Below are positions 1 to 12,400 of a stretch of DNA of 64,000 nucleotides, piece by piece. The stretch comes from Immersiella caudata (lineage: Eukaryota; Ascomycota; Sordariomycetes; Sordariales; Lasiosphaeriaceae). The notes under the pieces were generated by a model, which saw nothing but the letters and a program-made list of their open reading frames with translations, had not been told where the DNA came from and made no database searches. Numbering within the stretch: position 1 is the stretch's first letter; every line of letters begins with the position of its first letter. The translations under genes and the position numbers were made by a program. The stretch covers positions 744,001-808,000 of the forward strand of contig JAULSU010000005.1 of NCBI GenBank assembly GCA_030512335.1. Reading direction: 5' to 3'.

Positions 1-628
1 ACTGAAGAGGGCGAGCAGATAGGGGTAACATGCCAGATACAACTGAATATCAATGTTTCGGCAGAAGTTTTCACTCTTTTCAAAGCTGCGCGTTCCACAG
101 TGTCAACCGACTCCCAATAGTGGAGGCGGCTTGGGAATCACAATCTTTTACTTCTAGTGGTGTGGTGCTCAACTGAAATGAGAGGCCGGATGACCACGTC
201 TGTCATGGCCTGAATGGAGAATCCAAAGCCCTGACTTATATCTCCTATGCGTACTTCACCTAACTTGGAGAGGAACTTGCATACCGTGTTCCAATTGCGA
301 ATGTAAACACTTCTGGTCAAGAGGGAAACAACGTAGCATGAGAAGATGAGAGGGCAAGTGATCAAGGTGTTTAAGACTCTTCCTTGACAGAGAGGCTGGG
401 TATCTGTTCAGACTGCTTTATTACACCAGAGATGCAAACCCAGCCATGCCCGTTCCACCCTCGCGCCCAATATTAGGTATCCAAGATCGAGTGACTTCTG
501 CAGCACTTGCTCATCACCCTCCAATGATCTAGTACAGGCAATCGTACATGACCCCCTTTCCATGAGTAGTAAGACAACAAGAAGAATCGAACTCCGCCCG
601 CGGAGAGAATACCAAGACAGGAAACCCG
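1..628. other. Left edge, no supported gene
   Basis: Only short open frames on the minus strand are present (about 75 codons each around 138-365 and 408-644). They have no recognisable domain and no clear splice partners. They could be 3' sequence of the unknown gene at 629-1240 or the end of a gene outside the window. I see no RNA gene or repeat here. Confidence 0.4.
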
Positions 629-1240
629 TCATGCCAAGTCCCATGTAATCCTCTGAAACCGAAACTGCGCCCTCTCCCCCTTACCAATGGCCTTGAGCGC
701 TCTCAACAATTTGCCCACATTGATCGGAGGAAGCGGCTCTGCACGCCAACACAAGTCTCCGATAAATCTGTTCAAGATCTCTCTGACCTGATCGACCTCT
801 CGTAGAAGACTGCAAAGATCGAGTTCTAGGATGAAAAAACCGAGGGCTTCATCCTCATCAACGAACTTGGCGCCCTTTGGGACTTCATCGAATTCGCAGT
901 CGAAACCCCGGAAGTGGCCGTAGACGCTGTAGTACTGGTCGTATTCGGCCTGCATTCCACAGGGCTTTCCCGAATGGTGGTGTGACATGCACACAATCTT
1001 GAAGCGAAAGCAGTCAAAAGTGGGTTTCGGGGTCTGTATGGCAGTGGTTAGGAACTGAGAGGCTGGAAGGTGAACAGGAAGTGAAGTACATACCAGTCTC
1101 AATAGACTAATCAAAGAGGATCTTTTCGACTTTTGACTGGACATTCTCTGTGGTTGAGAGTAGATTGCGGGTTGTTGATAATCGTAATATTGGAAAGGTT
1201 GCTGGTGATGGAACACCGCAGGTTGCTGAACGGCCAACAT
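629..1240 (-). CDS. Hypothetical protein, 183 aa, one intron
   Basis: I do not recognise this protein. The minus frame is open from ATG at 1240 to the stop at 629. A 60-nt stretch at 1034-1093 has a perfect donor (GTATGT), a pyrimidine-rich interior and an acceptor ending ACAG. Because 60 is a multiple of three, the intron is invisible as an open-frame break. Exons are 1094-1240 and 629-1033, giving 183 residues. The N-terminus (about 1-32) is rich in Gln, Tyr and Pro. The C-terminal part has several Cys and His (CMSHHHSGKPCG) and ends in a basic-aromatic segment. No membrane helix or signal peptide is visible. It could be a lineage-specific protein. Intron support is good; function is unknown. 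Confidence 0.5.
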   Translation of the reverse strand: MLAVQQPAVFHHQQPFQYYDYQQPAIYSQPQRMSSQKSKRSSLISLLRLVCTSLPVHLPASQFLTTAIQTPKPTFDCFRFKIVCMSHHHSGKPCGMQAEYDQYYSVYGHFRGFDCEFDEVPKGAKFVDEDEALGFFILELDLCSLLREVDQVREILNRFIGDLCWRAEPLPPINVGKLLRALKAIGKGERAQFRFQRITWDLA

Positions 1241-2913
1241 TTTGGCGGATTGGCGATGACCGCTTAGTTTTTAAGGTTCCAAGTGACAAAGTCCCGAGTT
1301 TGTGGTTGCCGATGAACACAAAGGTTGGTCGTTTGGCCTTTGAAAGATATTTAAGTGAGAACATACGAGGAGGCAAAAGGCGCGAGACAATGGATTGATA
1401 TTTGGGCTGAAAGGGAGAAAAAACAGCACCTTGCGCAGCTGAAGTGTGTGCGCCGCGTGATATATGGGACACGAAAAGGGCCGCGTAGTGCACGCCGCTT
1501 CACCGGGAAAGACATGGCAATTGCGTGCGGTTGGCGTGGCGGAGTTGCACAACGCCCCTGCACGCCCGACAAGCCATTTTGCCTTCGACAGTCTCGACAA
1601 CGCCCGACTGTGTAGCGGCTAAGCCCAAGGGAGCCGCAGAAGCCCCCACTCCGTGCAGTTGGGGAGGATTGGGTGGCCAGGCTGTGCGAGTGGTTGCCGG
1701 ATGAAGGCGCAGTCGGCGCAGCGAGTGGCTCACGTTATTACCGATCCCGACGGCTGCTCGCCTTGGCCATTGGGCCACACCTCGACAATTTTCCAACCAG
1801 AAATGAGAATTGAGGTCACGTATCCTTTGAAACAAGGAAAAAAAACTGCACAAGGCAGCCTTGAAATGTGAATGTACGAGGCGACGATAGGCGACAACGA
1901 AGCCTTCCTCAAACTGTTAAATCACATTTTGTGATGCTGCCCGCCAGTGTATGTTGTGCAACCACTGATGGCACTGTACGACACTCAATCTGAACGCTCA
2001 CCTCAAATCAATCAAACTGTGCGCGGCTCTGCTGATATAACTCTATTGTTAGCCCGCACTGTACGACACTCAATCTGAACGCTCACCTCAAATCAATCAA
2101 ACTGTGCGCGGCTCTGCTGATATAACTCTATTGTTAGCCCGGGCTCGGGTAAGACGTCACAACAACACCGACTTCGTGAACAAAGAGGAAAAGCACCCCT
2201 GAAAGCTGGCGGTTCCGAGTAAAAACCGCTCCGTGGATGAACGAGGCCAGAGTTGCATTTGATTTCCGAAGATGGAGATACTGCATGGTTGACCCTGCCA
2301 GAAGGATGAACCCGCCAAAGCGATCCCGAGCTCTGGCCTCTACTTGCCGAAAGGGATCTCACCTGACCCATGGGTAGTATCTTCATCTGGTCCAAAATCC
2401 GAGTAAGACAAAACGACGAGTACGTGAGAGGTGGGGACTATGCCCGCGTGCTTCATTAGTAAAGGGGCAGTGCGTCTTGACGGGTTGATTTGATGCGTTC
2501 GTATAAATTCCAATTACCAGATTAGTCGTTTTTCTCGATTACAGAATTCGACCCCGGAAACAATATGCAATGCAATCCTTGATTGATTATCGGCCACGGT
2601 TCATGGCCAACTGAGTAGGCAGGGCGGATTTTCGCTACTTCGCTACCAACGCCCCAGACGAGGCTCCTCTTGGGGGCGTAGTCAAATAAACAACGGATAT
2701 AAACTGCCTCTCCCTACCCCGCACAAGAGAGGGATTGCTCGAGCTGCTGTTGATATCATGCGTGGCTGCTCTGCTCGCTGGGCGCTGAGTGCATGCTGTA
2801 AACTTGGAGCAGCAAAGGATGGGTGAGATCTTGGCCCTGGTAATGCATCTCTTAGGGTCGGGGTAATCGCCCTGCGCCACGAGCTATGTCTTGGATTTTG
2901 ACAAGTTCAACTT
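1241..2913. other. Intergenic, contains an exact tandem duplication
   Basis: This lies upstream of the 629-1240 gene and downstream of BET3. Open frames here overlap on both strands and lack family features or splice logic, so I call none. The one structured element is the 85-bp tandem duplication listed separately. Confidence 0.5.
1971..2140. repeat. Exact 85-bp tandem duplication
   Basis: Copy one (1971-2055) and copy two (2056-2140) are identical by eye over 85 bp, beginning GCACTGTACG and ending TTGTTAGCCC. The sequence is unique on either side. It codes for nothing evident. Perfect identity suggests a recent slippage or repair event, or an assembly artefact. Confidence 0.9.
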
Positions 2914-3662
2914 CTAATCATCTTCTGGCGGCAGCTCGTCATCAATATAGCGTATCAGGCTGACCCGCATCTCCGTTGTATCGTTTCCTCGCAACACGTC
3001 GCTGATGAAGTGCGCCTCCACCTGCATTTGCACCATTTCGAGCGCCCCGCGCAGCACACCGCATAGGATGTTCGAGTACCACAGCTCATCCTGCGCCCGA
3101 CCGTCATCCGGGAGCTCCACGAAGTCGGCGAACGGGTTCTCATCGAAGACCAGGGAGAACTGCTTGCTGTCGTTTGTCCAGTTCGTGATGGTTGGTGTCA
3201 CGTTCAGGAATATCTTGAAGCCGACCTATGACACCATGTTGTCAGCACGGTGCTCCCTCGCTCAAGGGGGGAGGGCGTACTTTAGCAATCATTTCTGCTG
3301 TTTCTCGGAAGTTTGAACACCTGCGCATCGTATTTGACTTCGCCAAGTAGTCCTCGATCAGGCGCAGACCAATGTTGTATCCCATCTTGTCCAACTGCTT
3401 GTTGACTTCAACGTAGTCGCTGTCAAAGTCTTTGCAGAGTTGCGCGACGATGGTGCCATACGTGAGCACCACTAGCTCGGCATTTACCTTGTCTATCCTC
3501 GTTCTAGTCGGTGGTCAGCGGCACGAACGGTGAGGAGCATCGTGAAGGCTTCGTCTGTACTTCCATATCCTGCAAAAGGGGGTGGTAGTTAGCGCGTTGA
3601 AGGCCAAACGGGTTGGTGACGACGTACTCCTCCCCCAATCTGGATGCCTTGTTTGCTGCCAT
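2914..3662 (-). CDS. BET3: TRAPP complex subunit Bet3
   Basis: Bet3 (TRAPPC3) is a core subunit of the TRAPP tethering complexes, which activate Ypt1/Rab1 in ER-to-Golgi traffic. Four exons on the minus strand (3628-3662, 3561-3569, 3281-3503, 2914-3225) give 192 aa, close to the family length. The product follows Bet3 end to end: an N-terminal LGEEIWKTRIDKVNAEL segment, LTYGTIVAQLCKDF with the cysteine equivalent to the acylated one, NKQLDKMGYNIGLRLIEDYLA, NFRETAEMIAKV, TPTITNW, ADFVELPDDGRAQDELWYSN and CGVLRGALEMVQMQVEAHF. Exon 2 is only 9 nt; without it the conserved LGEE-IWK-TRID register is lost. Introns are 55-58 nt with GTACGT/GTACAG donors. It is divergently arranged with cwf17. Identification is very secure. 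Confidence 0.95.
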
Positions 3663-4100
3663 CGCGGATTACCAAAGTCGAGAGCTCGGCGCAGAGCTTC
3701 TACGGACCTTTCGGAGGACCATGCACGGTGGAAAGAGTGCGTCTGGTAAGGTACGCGTTGGTGAGGCGCGCGGCAAGCAGATCGGAGCAGTCTTCAAGAA
3801 AGGCGGTGGGAATTGTGCCGTCGACAGAGTGTCCCGCATCGAGCTTGGTCGTGCAAACAGCGCCCAGGTCTCGGCGAGAAGAGCCCCACTGATGGGCGTG
3901 TTTTAGCGGGTGGTGGCCCACCTTTCTCCAACCGCCACGGAAAGCGGGGAATCTAAAATCCAGCTCTGACTTTGCAGGGGAAATTTTGGGACCATCGTCA
4001 AGACGCAGGCGCGTGAAGTGCCTGGCTCCAGCAACGAGTGCGCTTCTAGCTTCAATTGACTTGCAATACTCCCAAAACCGCCTACCATTAACCGCCAGAA
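3663..4100. promoter_or_regulatory. Shared BET3/cwf17 divergent promoter
   Basis: The start codons of BET3 (3662, minus) and cwf17 (4101, plus) are 438 bp apart with no other gene between, so both promoters must lie here. I see no obvious TATA box, as is usual for housekeeping genes. Confidence 0.6.
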
Positions 4101-5324
4101 ATGTCTTCAGAAAAGAGGCCAGCATCGGACGATCCCAGCGGCAGTCAGCTTGTCAAAAGGCAAAATGTGGGCTCCAGTCGCGCGCTCACTCGCCTCGGCG
4201 GGCCCAACAGCGGCGCACTGGTCCAGGCGGTATGTTCGCGGTCGCTGTACCATGTATGGGGATATAGAATGCTGACAGGGAGGTAGGCGCCCCGAACCAG
4301 CGGCCTGCAGGCGCCGGTAATGGAGTTGTCCGGCCATTCTGGGGAGATCTTCGCGGCCAGATTCGACCACTCAGGGAACCTAATAGCTTCTGGGTCCATG
4401 GATCGCACCATCAGTACGTATATTCAGGGGTTCTTCTGGCTGAGAGTATGCTGATGTATGTGTAGTGTTGTGGAGGACATACGGCGACTGCGAAAACTAC
4501 GGCGTGCTCACGGGCCATAAAGGTGCCGTGTTAGATCTCCAGTGGTCCCGCGACTCCGACATCCTATTCTCCGCCTCGGCCGACATGCACCTTGCGAGCT
4601 GGGATCTTACCTCGGGAACCAGGATACGACGATATATCGGTCACGAAGAGATTGTCAACACGATGGACCTCAGCAAACGTGGAGAGGAGATGCTCATCAG
4701 CGGCAGCGACGACGGCACAATAGGCATCTGGGACCCGAGAACTAAGAACGCGGCAGACTACATCGAGACGGAGTTTCCCATCACCGCCGTCGCCATCTCC
4801 GAGGCCGGTAATGAGATATACTCTGGAGGCATCGACAACGACATCAAGGTCTGGGATGTGAGGAAGAAGGCGGTGGTCTACTCCATGCTGGGCCATCAGG
4901 ATACGATCACCACGCTCAGGGTATCGCCCGACTCGCAACAGTTACTCTCATATGCAATGGATTCAACAGCAAGGACGTGGGACATCAGGCCGTTCGCTCC
5001 CGCTGAGCGACATATTCGCACTTTCGACGGTGCCCCCCTCGGCCTTGAGAAGAACCTTATCCACGGTAGTTGGGACACAGAGGGAAAGAAGATTGCTGTC
5101 GGGGCTGGTGATGGGACGGTGGTCGTTTGGGGGAGTGATTCAGGAAAGCTTCTCTACAAACTGCCAGGCCACAAGGGAACCGTCAACTGTGCCGAGTTCG
5201 CTCCTGGAACTGACCCCATTGGTGAGTATTCCCGCGCCCCTCCTCTCTGCGCTGGGCCCTAACAACACCAACAGTCTTGTCAGCTTCTTCGGATCGAACA
5301 ATGCTACTGGGCGAACTCAAGTGA
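4101..5324 (+). CDS. cwf17: U5 snRNP WD40 protein (Cwf17/SNRNP40)
   Basis: This WD40 protein belongs to the U5 snRNP and the Prp19/NineTeen-associated spliceosome. Exons 4101-4229, 4287-4413, 4466-5221 and 5275-5324 give 353 aa, the usual family length. After a charged N-terminus, the seven-bladed propeller starts at ELSGHSGEIFAARF. It continues through clear GH...WD repeats, e.g. GHKGAVLDLQWSRDS, GHEEIVNTMDLS, SGSDDGTIGIWDPR, GGIDNDIKVWDVRKK and GHQDTITTLRVSPD. It ends SDRTMLLGELK, the characteristic C-terminus. Intron phases match at each junction (WRTYGDCENYG restored across intron 2). Introns are 52-57 nt. Near-complete conservation with the family makes the call secure. Confidence 0.95.
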
Positions 5325-7794
5325 CGCGGCCATACGTGACGCGGCCGGCTTTGAAGGTGGAGAATGACGAACGGGGATCCTTGGGGGTTGATATGGCCCG
5401 AGATGCGGAGCCGCGCCGTTGGCAGGCGCACCCATGGTTCTATCTCGTTGGCCTCACCATTTCCAGGCTGTCCTGGTCTCTTGCCTGGGGCCAACCCAAA
5501 ATGCCCCCAGCCTTGGGAAGGGTGGTTGAGGCCCTTGTGACTTGGCAAGAAAGGCCAGCCCGCGGTTGGATGGGGGTCAAATAGGAGGCGCGACAAGAGG
5601 GTCGATGGATTGACGTGCTCCGCAGGCGATCCCACAGCTCGAGACTTCCCAGAAGCGGGCAAACGCTGGTTCGTCGATGAAGGATTTACTGTATCAGATA
5701 TTCCTGGAAAACGGACAGCACGACTCGGTGAGTCCACGACCTCGGGCCTGGGAGATACGCGCCGTTGAGGGATTGCCAATTTTGTTTGCTGCTCCAGATA
5801 GAGTGTAAGCAGACAAGCTTTGAACTTGAGGCTCTTGTCGTCTCCACTGCAACCTCGAATTTGTGCCTGTGGTGTCTTGCCGCGCCATTCCAGAGATAAT
5901 CACTGTGCCGTCTGGTGGCGACATTGCAATTGGCTTCGCGCCGCATCCCGCCGCAAGCAACGGCAGCGGCCCATTTCCCCTACATTTTTGGACTCTTTCT
6001 TCTGACATCAGCCTCGTGCGTCGGCGACTATTTCGTAAATACCCCGACCTCCTTTTCTTTTTTAGGACATCTACAATTTTTCAGCGCTGCCACTTTTTGG
6101 GTCGCAGCGTCGCAAAACCATCCTAACACTCGCGCGTGAACGCAATTGCCCGCCCGACCTTATCGAGATCGCGTGAACGGTTGGCCGGATCCGCTTCTTC
6201 CCTCCCCTCGGCTATCTGCCTCTCAGGTTCGAGGTGAAGCAAGGGCGGCGGTCTTGAAACGTCTTGGCCACTGCGTTTTCCCAATCCCCCACCCTCTTCA
6301 TCGACCCCTGCTCCTTCCTGCGACGTCCCGAGAGCCAATCACCCCGCGCTTGACGCTCTCGTCTGCGGTTCAGGGGGGCGGATTTCCTCCGCTCTGGGGG
6401 GCTGCTTCTTTTTAGGAGGGCGTGCAGATGCAAACTTTTTGGGATGGATGGCTGTGAATGCAAGGTACGGGATCTGAGGTGTGGTCGTGATGGTGGGAAA
6501 TATTGGGCAATATTGGGCACGGCGGAGGTAGTGGAAAGCTGTTGGTTTTTTACAGTAGTGTTTGATGATGGTGCGGGAAAGCGAGCTGTCACGCAGTCTA
6601 TCGCTTCGGGCGCTCCAAGATTGAAACATCATCACATCCTGGGGCGGCCCTCGACGAGTGGTCTTTGCGAGAACGACGGGAGATGGGAGCCCTGTTACTG
6701 ACCCTGGGTCTCGGCAGGGTATGCGACAGGGGAACGTGCGTCCCATGGGAACCGCATGTGGATGCACCCTCCTGCTGTGACGCTTTCAGCCTTTTCGCAA
6801 CGACGACACGCCGCTTGGGGATCGGGGGGACCTGCATTGCGCTGCTCTGCTGTGCCCGCGGCGAGCTCCCCTCAGAGCGCACCCCACGAACCGGTTTGTT
6901 TGGCCTGGGCTGGCCCGTTTGGTCTGTGACTTGTCGTGCCTTGCCGGTTCTAGTCGCAGCTATGTGGCCGTAGCGCTGCCATACCTCCTCTGTCCCTGCA
7001 TTCCTCTGCGTCCGTTCCCCCCTATCGTCACCCAAAAACGACAAAGGCAAGGAAAAGGGAAAAGCGAAAGGGGGGTAGTATCGCCCGCAGCGCAACCTCG
7101 ACGACACAACCGGGCCAAGCTCAGCCTCCCCTTGCATCTGCCAGCGAGATTTCGAGATCGGGATCTGTGCCCTGGCCGTTCATTCGCTCCCTTGGTTCTT
7201 GTTTCTCGTCCACTCGTCTCTGGTTTTCCTCCTCTCAACCACACCGCACTGCCATAGACCCCTACCGCCAATACCAGCTGTGATTTTAGCTCGTTCGCTG
7301 GCTTGTCTTACCAAAACACTGGCACTTCCCTTTCTTCGGTGCTGTTTCTTCTTCTCTTCAAATTTCACCACTTACACATGCCTCGAGCATCACGATAATC
7401 GCCCACTCACCTTCGTCCCCAATTCGAGCGAATCCGCGAGACCGAGCCTTTTCCTATCCTCCTGACAGGACTACTCAACTCTTTTGTCAATTCAACAATA
7501 CACTACGCCGAGGGCGGATCAGGCCGAGAGAACTTTGTGTGCGTGTCCACTTACACGCAACTTCCGGATTTGGATTGTTCTCGGCCGTTCGGTGACTGGC
7601 CTTCTTTCTTCGGCTCACCTTCCGAGTGTCACGGCCGGCTGGCAATCGTCACGCCTGAATATCTTTGAACAATACCCGCGGGAGAAGACTGAGCGACCAC
7701 TCGCTGGGGCGCGGAAGATCTCAGATGGAAGGAGGGAGGGGCATACTCATTGCATCTCGACAATAATACAGACGGCCCCAACAAGCAACCGACC
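5325..7794. other. Long intergenic/5' leader region
   Basis: This 2.5-kb stretch follows cwf17 and precedes the membrane-protein gene. The last 800 bp or so are pyrimidine-rich in the plus orientation, as expected of a long fungal 5' UTR. One short stretch, about 5620-5730, reads DFPEAGKRWFVDEGFTVSD after a plausible acceptor and before a GTGAGT donor, so it could be an isolated exon. I could not connect it to a gene. Confidence 0.4.
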
Positions 7795-9492
7795 ATGAAT
7801 ATTCCGTTCATGATTGGGCGGGGCAACCTGGACCGGTTTGGCGTCACCCGGGTGCACGATATCACCGGCGGTCCCCGAAACGTACCTCCTCCGCGGGTTG
7901 ACGACGACTACGATGACGATGACCGCACCCCGCTCTCTCCTCGGCAGCCCAACGACCTGGAGGCGCAACGAACGGGGCCTCAAGCAGAGATGACGGAGCG
8001 CTCAAGGCCAAACTCGCGGTTCATGTACCGCTTCCGGCCAAGCTTCCTCAGCGTCGCCAGCACTCGACGGTTAGGGCGCCCACGGCCTGCTAGCAGCAAC
8101 TACTCGGGCGACGGGCTGCCCCCAGATACAGTGGTAAACGGCGATGAGAGCCCCAAGACGCCGCAATTTCGACTGGCAGTGCAGGATTTGCCAAGCACCC
8201 GGTTGTATCTACCAAATCTCACGAGGACATGGACCGAGGGGTCCAACGGACCACCTACGCGACCTCCGACCGCGAATGTTGCAGGTTCGAGGTCACCCGT
8301 GTCAAGCGAGATGGGGGCGGATCGGATTGCTGAGCCGTCGCCTGCGGTCTTGGCTCAGGAGGTAGGACGGACAGGCTCCCGAAGTCGGCGACGAGGGAAT
8401 GGCAACGAGCTGGGTGCTGCAGAGGCAGCGCGAGATGGACATGGTAGAAGGCGGCGGCATCGCAGGGAGGGAAGCGACAGGTCGCATCGATCGAACCGCT
8501 CAAATCGGTCGGGCAACCGATCGCAGCCATCCGAAGAGAGCAACAGCGGGAGCAGCGAGACTCGGGAGTCAAGGAGGAGAAGGAGGAGGCGGCGCGGGCA
8601 TCCTGAGGCGCCTCGAAGGCGGGGCAGCGGAAGCCGAGGTGAAGGGAGTGAGCGCCAAACGCCCAAACGGTTTCTCTTTTGCTTCCCATGGATCAAGTCG
8701 CGCAGAATTCGGTCGCAAATTCTCCGGTGTTTTGTGTCAGGGTTATTCTTGACGCTAATCCTAGCAGTCTGTAAGTGTTGAATCCTCAATACCCCTATCG
8801 AGAGTGTGTGTCGCAGCTTACACCCGTCAGACCTCTCGCTCTCCATCACCAAGAACATCAACAACAGCGAGTTTACAGTGCTTCTAATCCTGATCATACT
8901 ATTCGTCACAATCTTCTTTTGCCACGGCCTTATCCGACTCTGCATGCTAGTTGTGCGGGGCGGGCGCGACAACGAGAATGCTGAGGGGCTCCCCGAGATG
9001 ATGGGACCCGGAGGCTACGCCATTCCGCGACGGCCGATCCGCGTGGTACTGGCCCGCGATGAAGAGGCGGCTGGCATCGAGGGCGAGGCAACAAAGACGA
9101 ACCCGCCACCATATGGCAGGTGGCGTGAGAGCGTGGTACGTACCATTGCCAGCTCACCTCAACCGCAAACAGCTTGACTGACTGACGCTTCACAGAGGGT
9201 TGACCCGGACCGAATATATTGGCAGCGCAATGATGCGGCCCCAGAGACGGTCGCCGAGGACGATTCATCGGATGGCAGCCCAGAACGGCAAGTGGGCGGT
9301 GCCCAGGGCGAATCGGGCAATGCGCGAACAACCGCTCCACGCCCTCCATCGTACTCATCCGACGATGGTGTGAGCTACGTTGTCGAGGCTCAGCCTCGGT
9401 CGATAGCGCCGTCGGTGGACGTCCCATTGAGGTCAAGCATGCCCATGCACCCGTCAGAGGCAGGGAGAGCGGGCCAACCGCCGTCATGGTGA
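7795..9492 (+). CDS. Conserved fungal two-pass membrane protein
   Basis: I recognise this as a type of protein conserved in ascomycetes but not its function. Exons 7795-8770, 8831-9135 and 9196-9492 (introns 60 nt each) give 525 aa. I start at ATG 7795 (context ACCATGA) rather than the upstream TTG. Residues 1-300 are low-complexity, with an acidic run (DDDYDDDD) followed by Arg/Ser-rich segments (RRRRRRRR). A basic motif CFPWIKSRRIRSQILR leads into two hydrophobic helices separated by a short loop: FVSGLFLTLILAVYLSLSI, spanning the first splice junction, and FTVLLILIILFVTIFFCHGL. The tail is Pro/Ser/acid-rich. The strong conservation-like look of the helices compared with the flanks suggests the membrane hairpin is the functional core. 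Location is probably an internal or plasma membrane, with both tails cytosolic. Confidence 0.75.
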
Positions 9493-12400
9493 AGATGGAG
9501 GTGTGAACTGGAGTTGGTTGGATGCTTGATGTCCATCGGTGGTATTTTTGTCGCTTTTCATGCGGTGATTGCTTTTAGTTGCACAGCATTGGCGTCTCGG
9601 CGGCAGGCGCTTCACAGGAAATGGGGTTTTGAAGCGCGACTCGATCGGGAACGGCGCAAAACATGTCGGATAATGGGATAGGAATTGTTGAGGACATTTG
9701 TCCATTGTCGGCTCAGATTTGGCGCAAAGGAACGGAGTCCGACTAAAATGGACTCCGTGGTGAGGGAAGAGCAACTGATGCTTCGATCTGATAAGTGACT
9801 TGGTCGCGATAATATCATTCGTATATTCGAACAAGCCCCAGTGCAAAAAAGGTTGAGTGGGTTGAAGCCCTCCAAGTTCGTCCTAGAAATGGTCTTCCGT
9901 GAAGTTGTTGAAGTTTGACAGCTCTCGGCTCCTGATTCCGCTCACCAAGCCGGGTCTGGCAGAACGCCATGCGTTGTGTCTGGTTGCTATCACCAACGCT
10001 GCAAGGTGAGACGACCTCGCATGACTGGCGTCGCTTTTCCTCCCCACCATCCATCACCACCCAAATCAGCGAGCCCACCAATCCTTCCCCTGCAGGAACC
10101 GATGCCTTTGCTCCAAAAAAAAATAGCACCGACTTCGCAGTCACGCGCCAGTCACATCCGAGACCATTACGTTACCCGCCGTTCTGGGTAGCGGGACGTA
10201 AGACAGCTCACCGTTGGGCTCAATCGTGGAAGCTTGGGCCCCCCGCGAAACGGAACCTTGGAAGCTTGCGGTCGGTGCCACAGCCCCTGTGATTGCAGGG
10301 GGCTGCATGCTCGCCCGCGACCGAGTTTTGTCGATTTTTTGTGCCTACCCGGCCTGCGAGCCGCCCACGAGGCTCGGGACATCCCATTGCGGATGCCAGA
10401 TCGCATCGCCCAGTCCTGTTTGGGCCATCCGGACGCAATCCCTCCTTCGGTGGCTTCCCACTCTGGGCCCCTGCAAGACGGCGCTTCTTGGGGCATGATT
10501 GGGCAGGCAGATGTGGACATCCAAGTGGGAGCAGGGGTACCATCCGTTCAGCGGGGTGTGGGCGACCCGACCTGAAAGCTTCCGGCGCATTCATTCACCG
10601 CGCAGGGGAACCGCCACAGCCAGCGACCTGTTACTTTCGCGGGAGCTGAGCTGCGCGCTGTAGCCTGTTGGTGCAGCCTCCATGATGCGGAGTGGCAGGG
10701 CGCGGCAGATAAATGCTCTCCTGTCATCATCGCCCGGCAAGAGGTGAGAGCTTGTTGACCTCGGGGGCGGTGACAGTGACAGACTGGCAGGCCCCTTGCA
10801 CTCTGCCCCGCAGTTTGCGCAAGCTCCCACCTCGAACATCAGCGCGGGCGGTGGGTGCCTGCGCGGATCTGGAAGCTAGCAACGAGCTGGCTAGAAACCC
10901 GCCGAAGGCTCCGTTTCCCACCACATTACGGCCCGGCGCGAAGTGGTCGGCATCACAGTTGCACGGTGGCTCACGACTTCACCTCGGCAGAGGTGGCCGC
11001 CCCTGTCGCCGGTAGAAAGGACGTCACTCATATCAAACCCGAACTCCGGCTCTCCGGCTGTCGCCGCAATATCAGCCGACACGGTAACACAAGCGGTCGC
11101 CGCGATTCAAGATAGAACTAACTGCCCAATGCGCATCGAGACTGCAGCAGCTGAGAAAAAGAAACAAAAGTCTCAACCGCGCCGCTGGCGCGCACCGTCT
11201 CTCCGCCGCCGACAGCACACGACGCAGCTACAAACCGCCACGGCAGCGCTCTCCGCTTCGCACTCCAGTCTCCAGCCGACCAGGGCGAGCTGTCCAAAAA
11301 CGGAGGCCCACGGACGCACACGTGTGGGTGGGCGGTTCTGCGTAATCCGTCAGAGTGGAGACTTGGAGCTCCCGTCGCCAAGCCCAAGAATTTTTTTTTT
11401 AGCGTACCCATGAACTGAGGAGGAGAAGTGCCGTTTGGGCATGGTGAAAGAAGTGAAAGTTGTTCTTTGTTCGAAGGCATCCGCCGGCAGCGCCCAGGCC
11501 CCTGGTGGGAAAGCAAGGACGGTCACCAATCCAGTCCGTCCAACCGAAAAATGGAAGCCGCTGTCATGAAGGTACGCGGGTGGTACCTGGCCCTCGGTAA
11601 GAGGCGCCGCCAAGCCCAGCACTTCTGCCGCTCTGGCGCAGGAGCTGGAGCAGGGAGGCAATGTCCCCTCCATGTCGCCCCGTCCGTTTTTTTTTCACGC
11701 TCGCCCGTGCGGCAACTAGTCTCTGGCGCTATCCCTACCCTCCCAGTCCTACTTGTTCCGTCCCTTCCGCCTCTTCTCTCCTCTTCTCCCTCCCTCCAGC
11801 ATTGCTCCTTGACTCGCCTTTCAGGTTATCGAATTTTTGGTCGTTGTCGGTGTGAAGTTGCAGGACGTCGTCGGTCGCAGGACGAGGTTGTTACAGACGG
11901 AAAGATACGGGACCAGGACGCAGGTTTTATTGTTGACTCGCAACCAAGGTCAGTCTCCAGATTCCTCCCAGCCTCAGCCATCCTCGTCGAAACTCCTCCT
12001 TCTCCTCGGGTACCTCTCGAACCTTGGACCTCGCCACACGGCATCTGCATTTGGGAATGGCCTCTTCGTCGCATGGCTTGCAATTGGGCATGGCGCTGTG
12101 GCGCACCGAAACCGCTCAACGGCTTGGCAATGCGCCCGGATACCCTCCCGCGTCATCGGCTCGATGCTCTTTCGCCGAACGGTCTGAACGGGTCGCTGTC
12201 GCTTTCTGTTCGAGGCCCGCAAGACCATGGTTGGCGCACATGGTCGCCGTCATCAAGACCTTGCGCCGTAGCTCTCAGCTCGAGTCCGGCCTACTCGTCA
12301 GTGGCGCCGCCGACGAGACGCGCGTGGAACTATAATGGACCCTCAACCCGCGGTCACGCCCCGTACCTTGGTTGGATGTTGCCATCGCTGCTGGGTCCAC

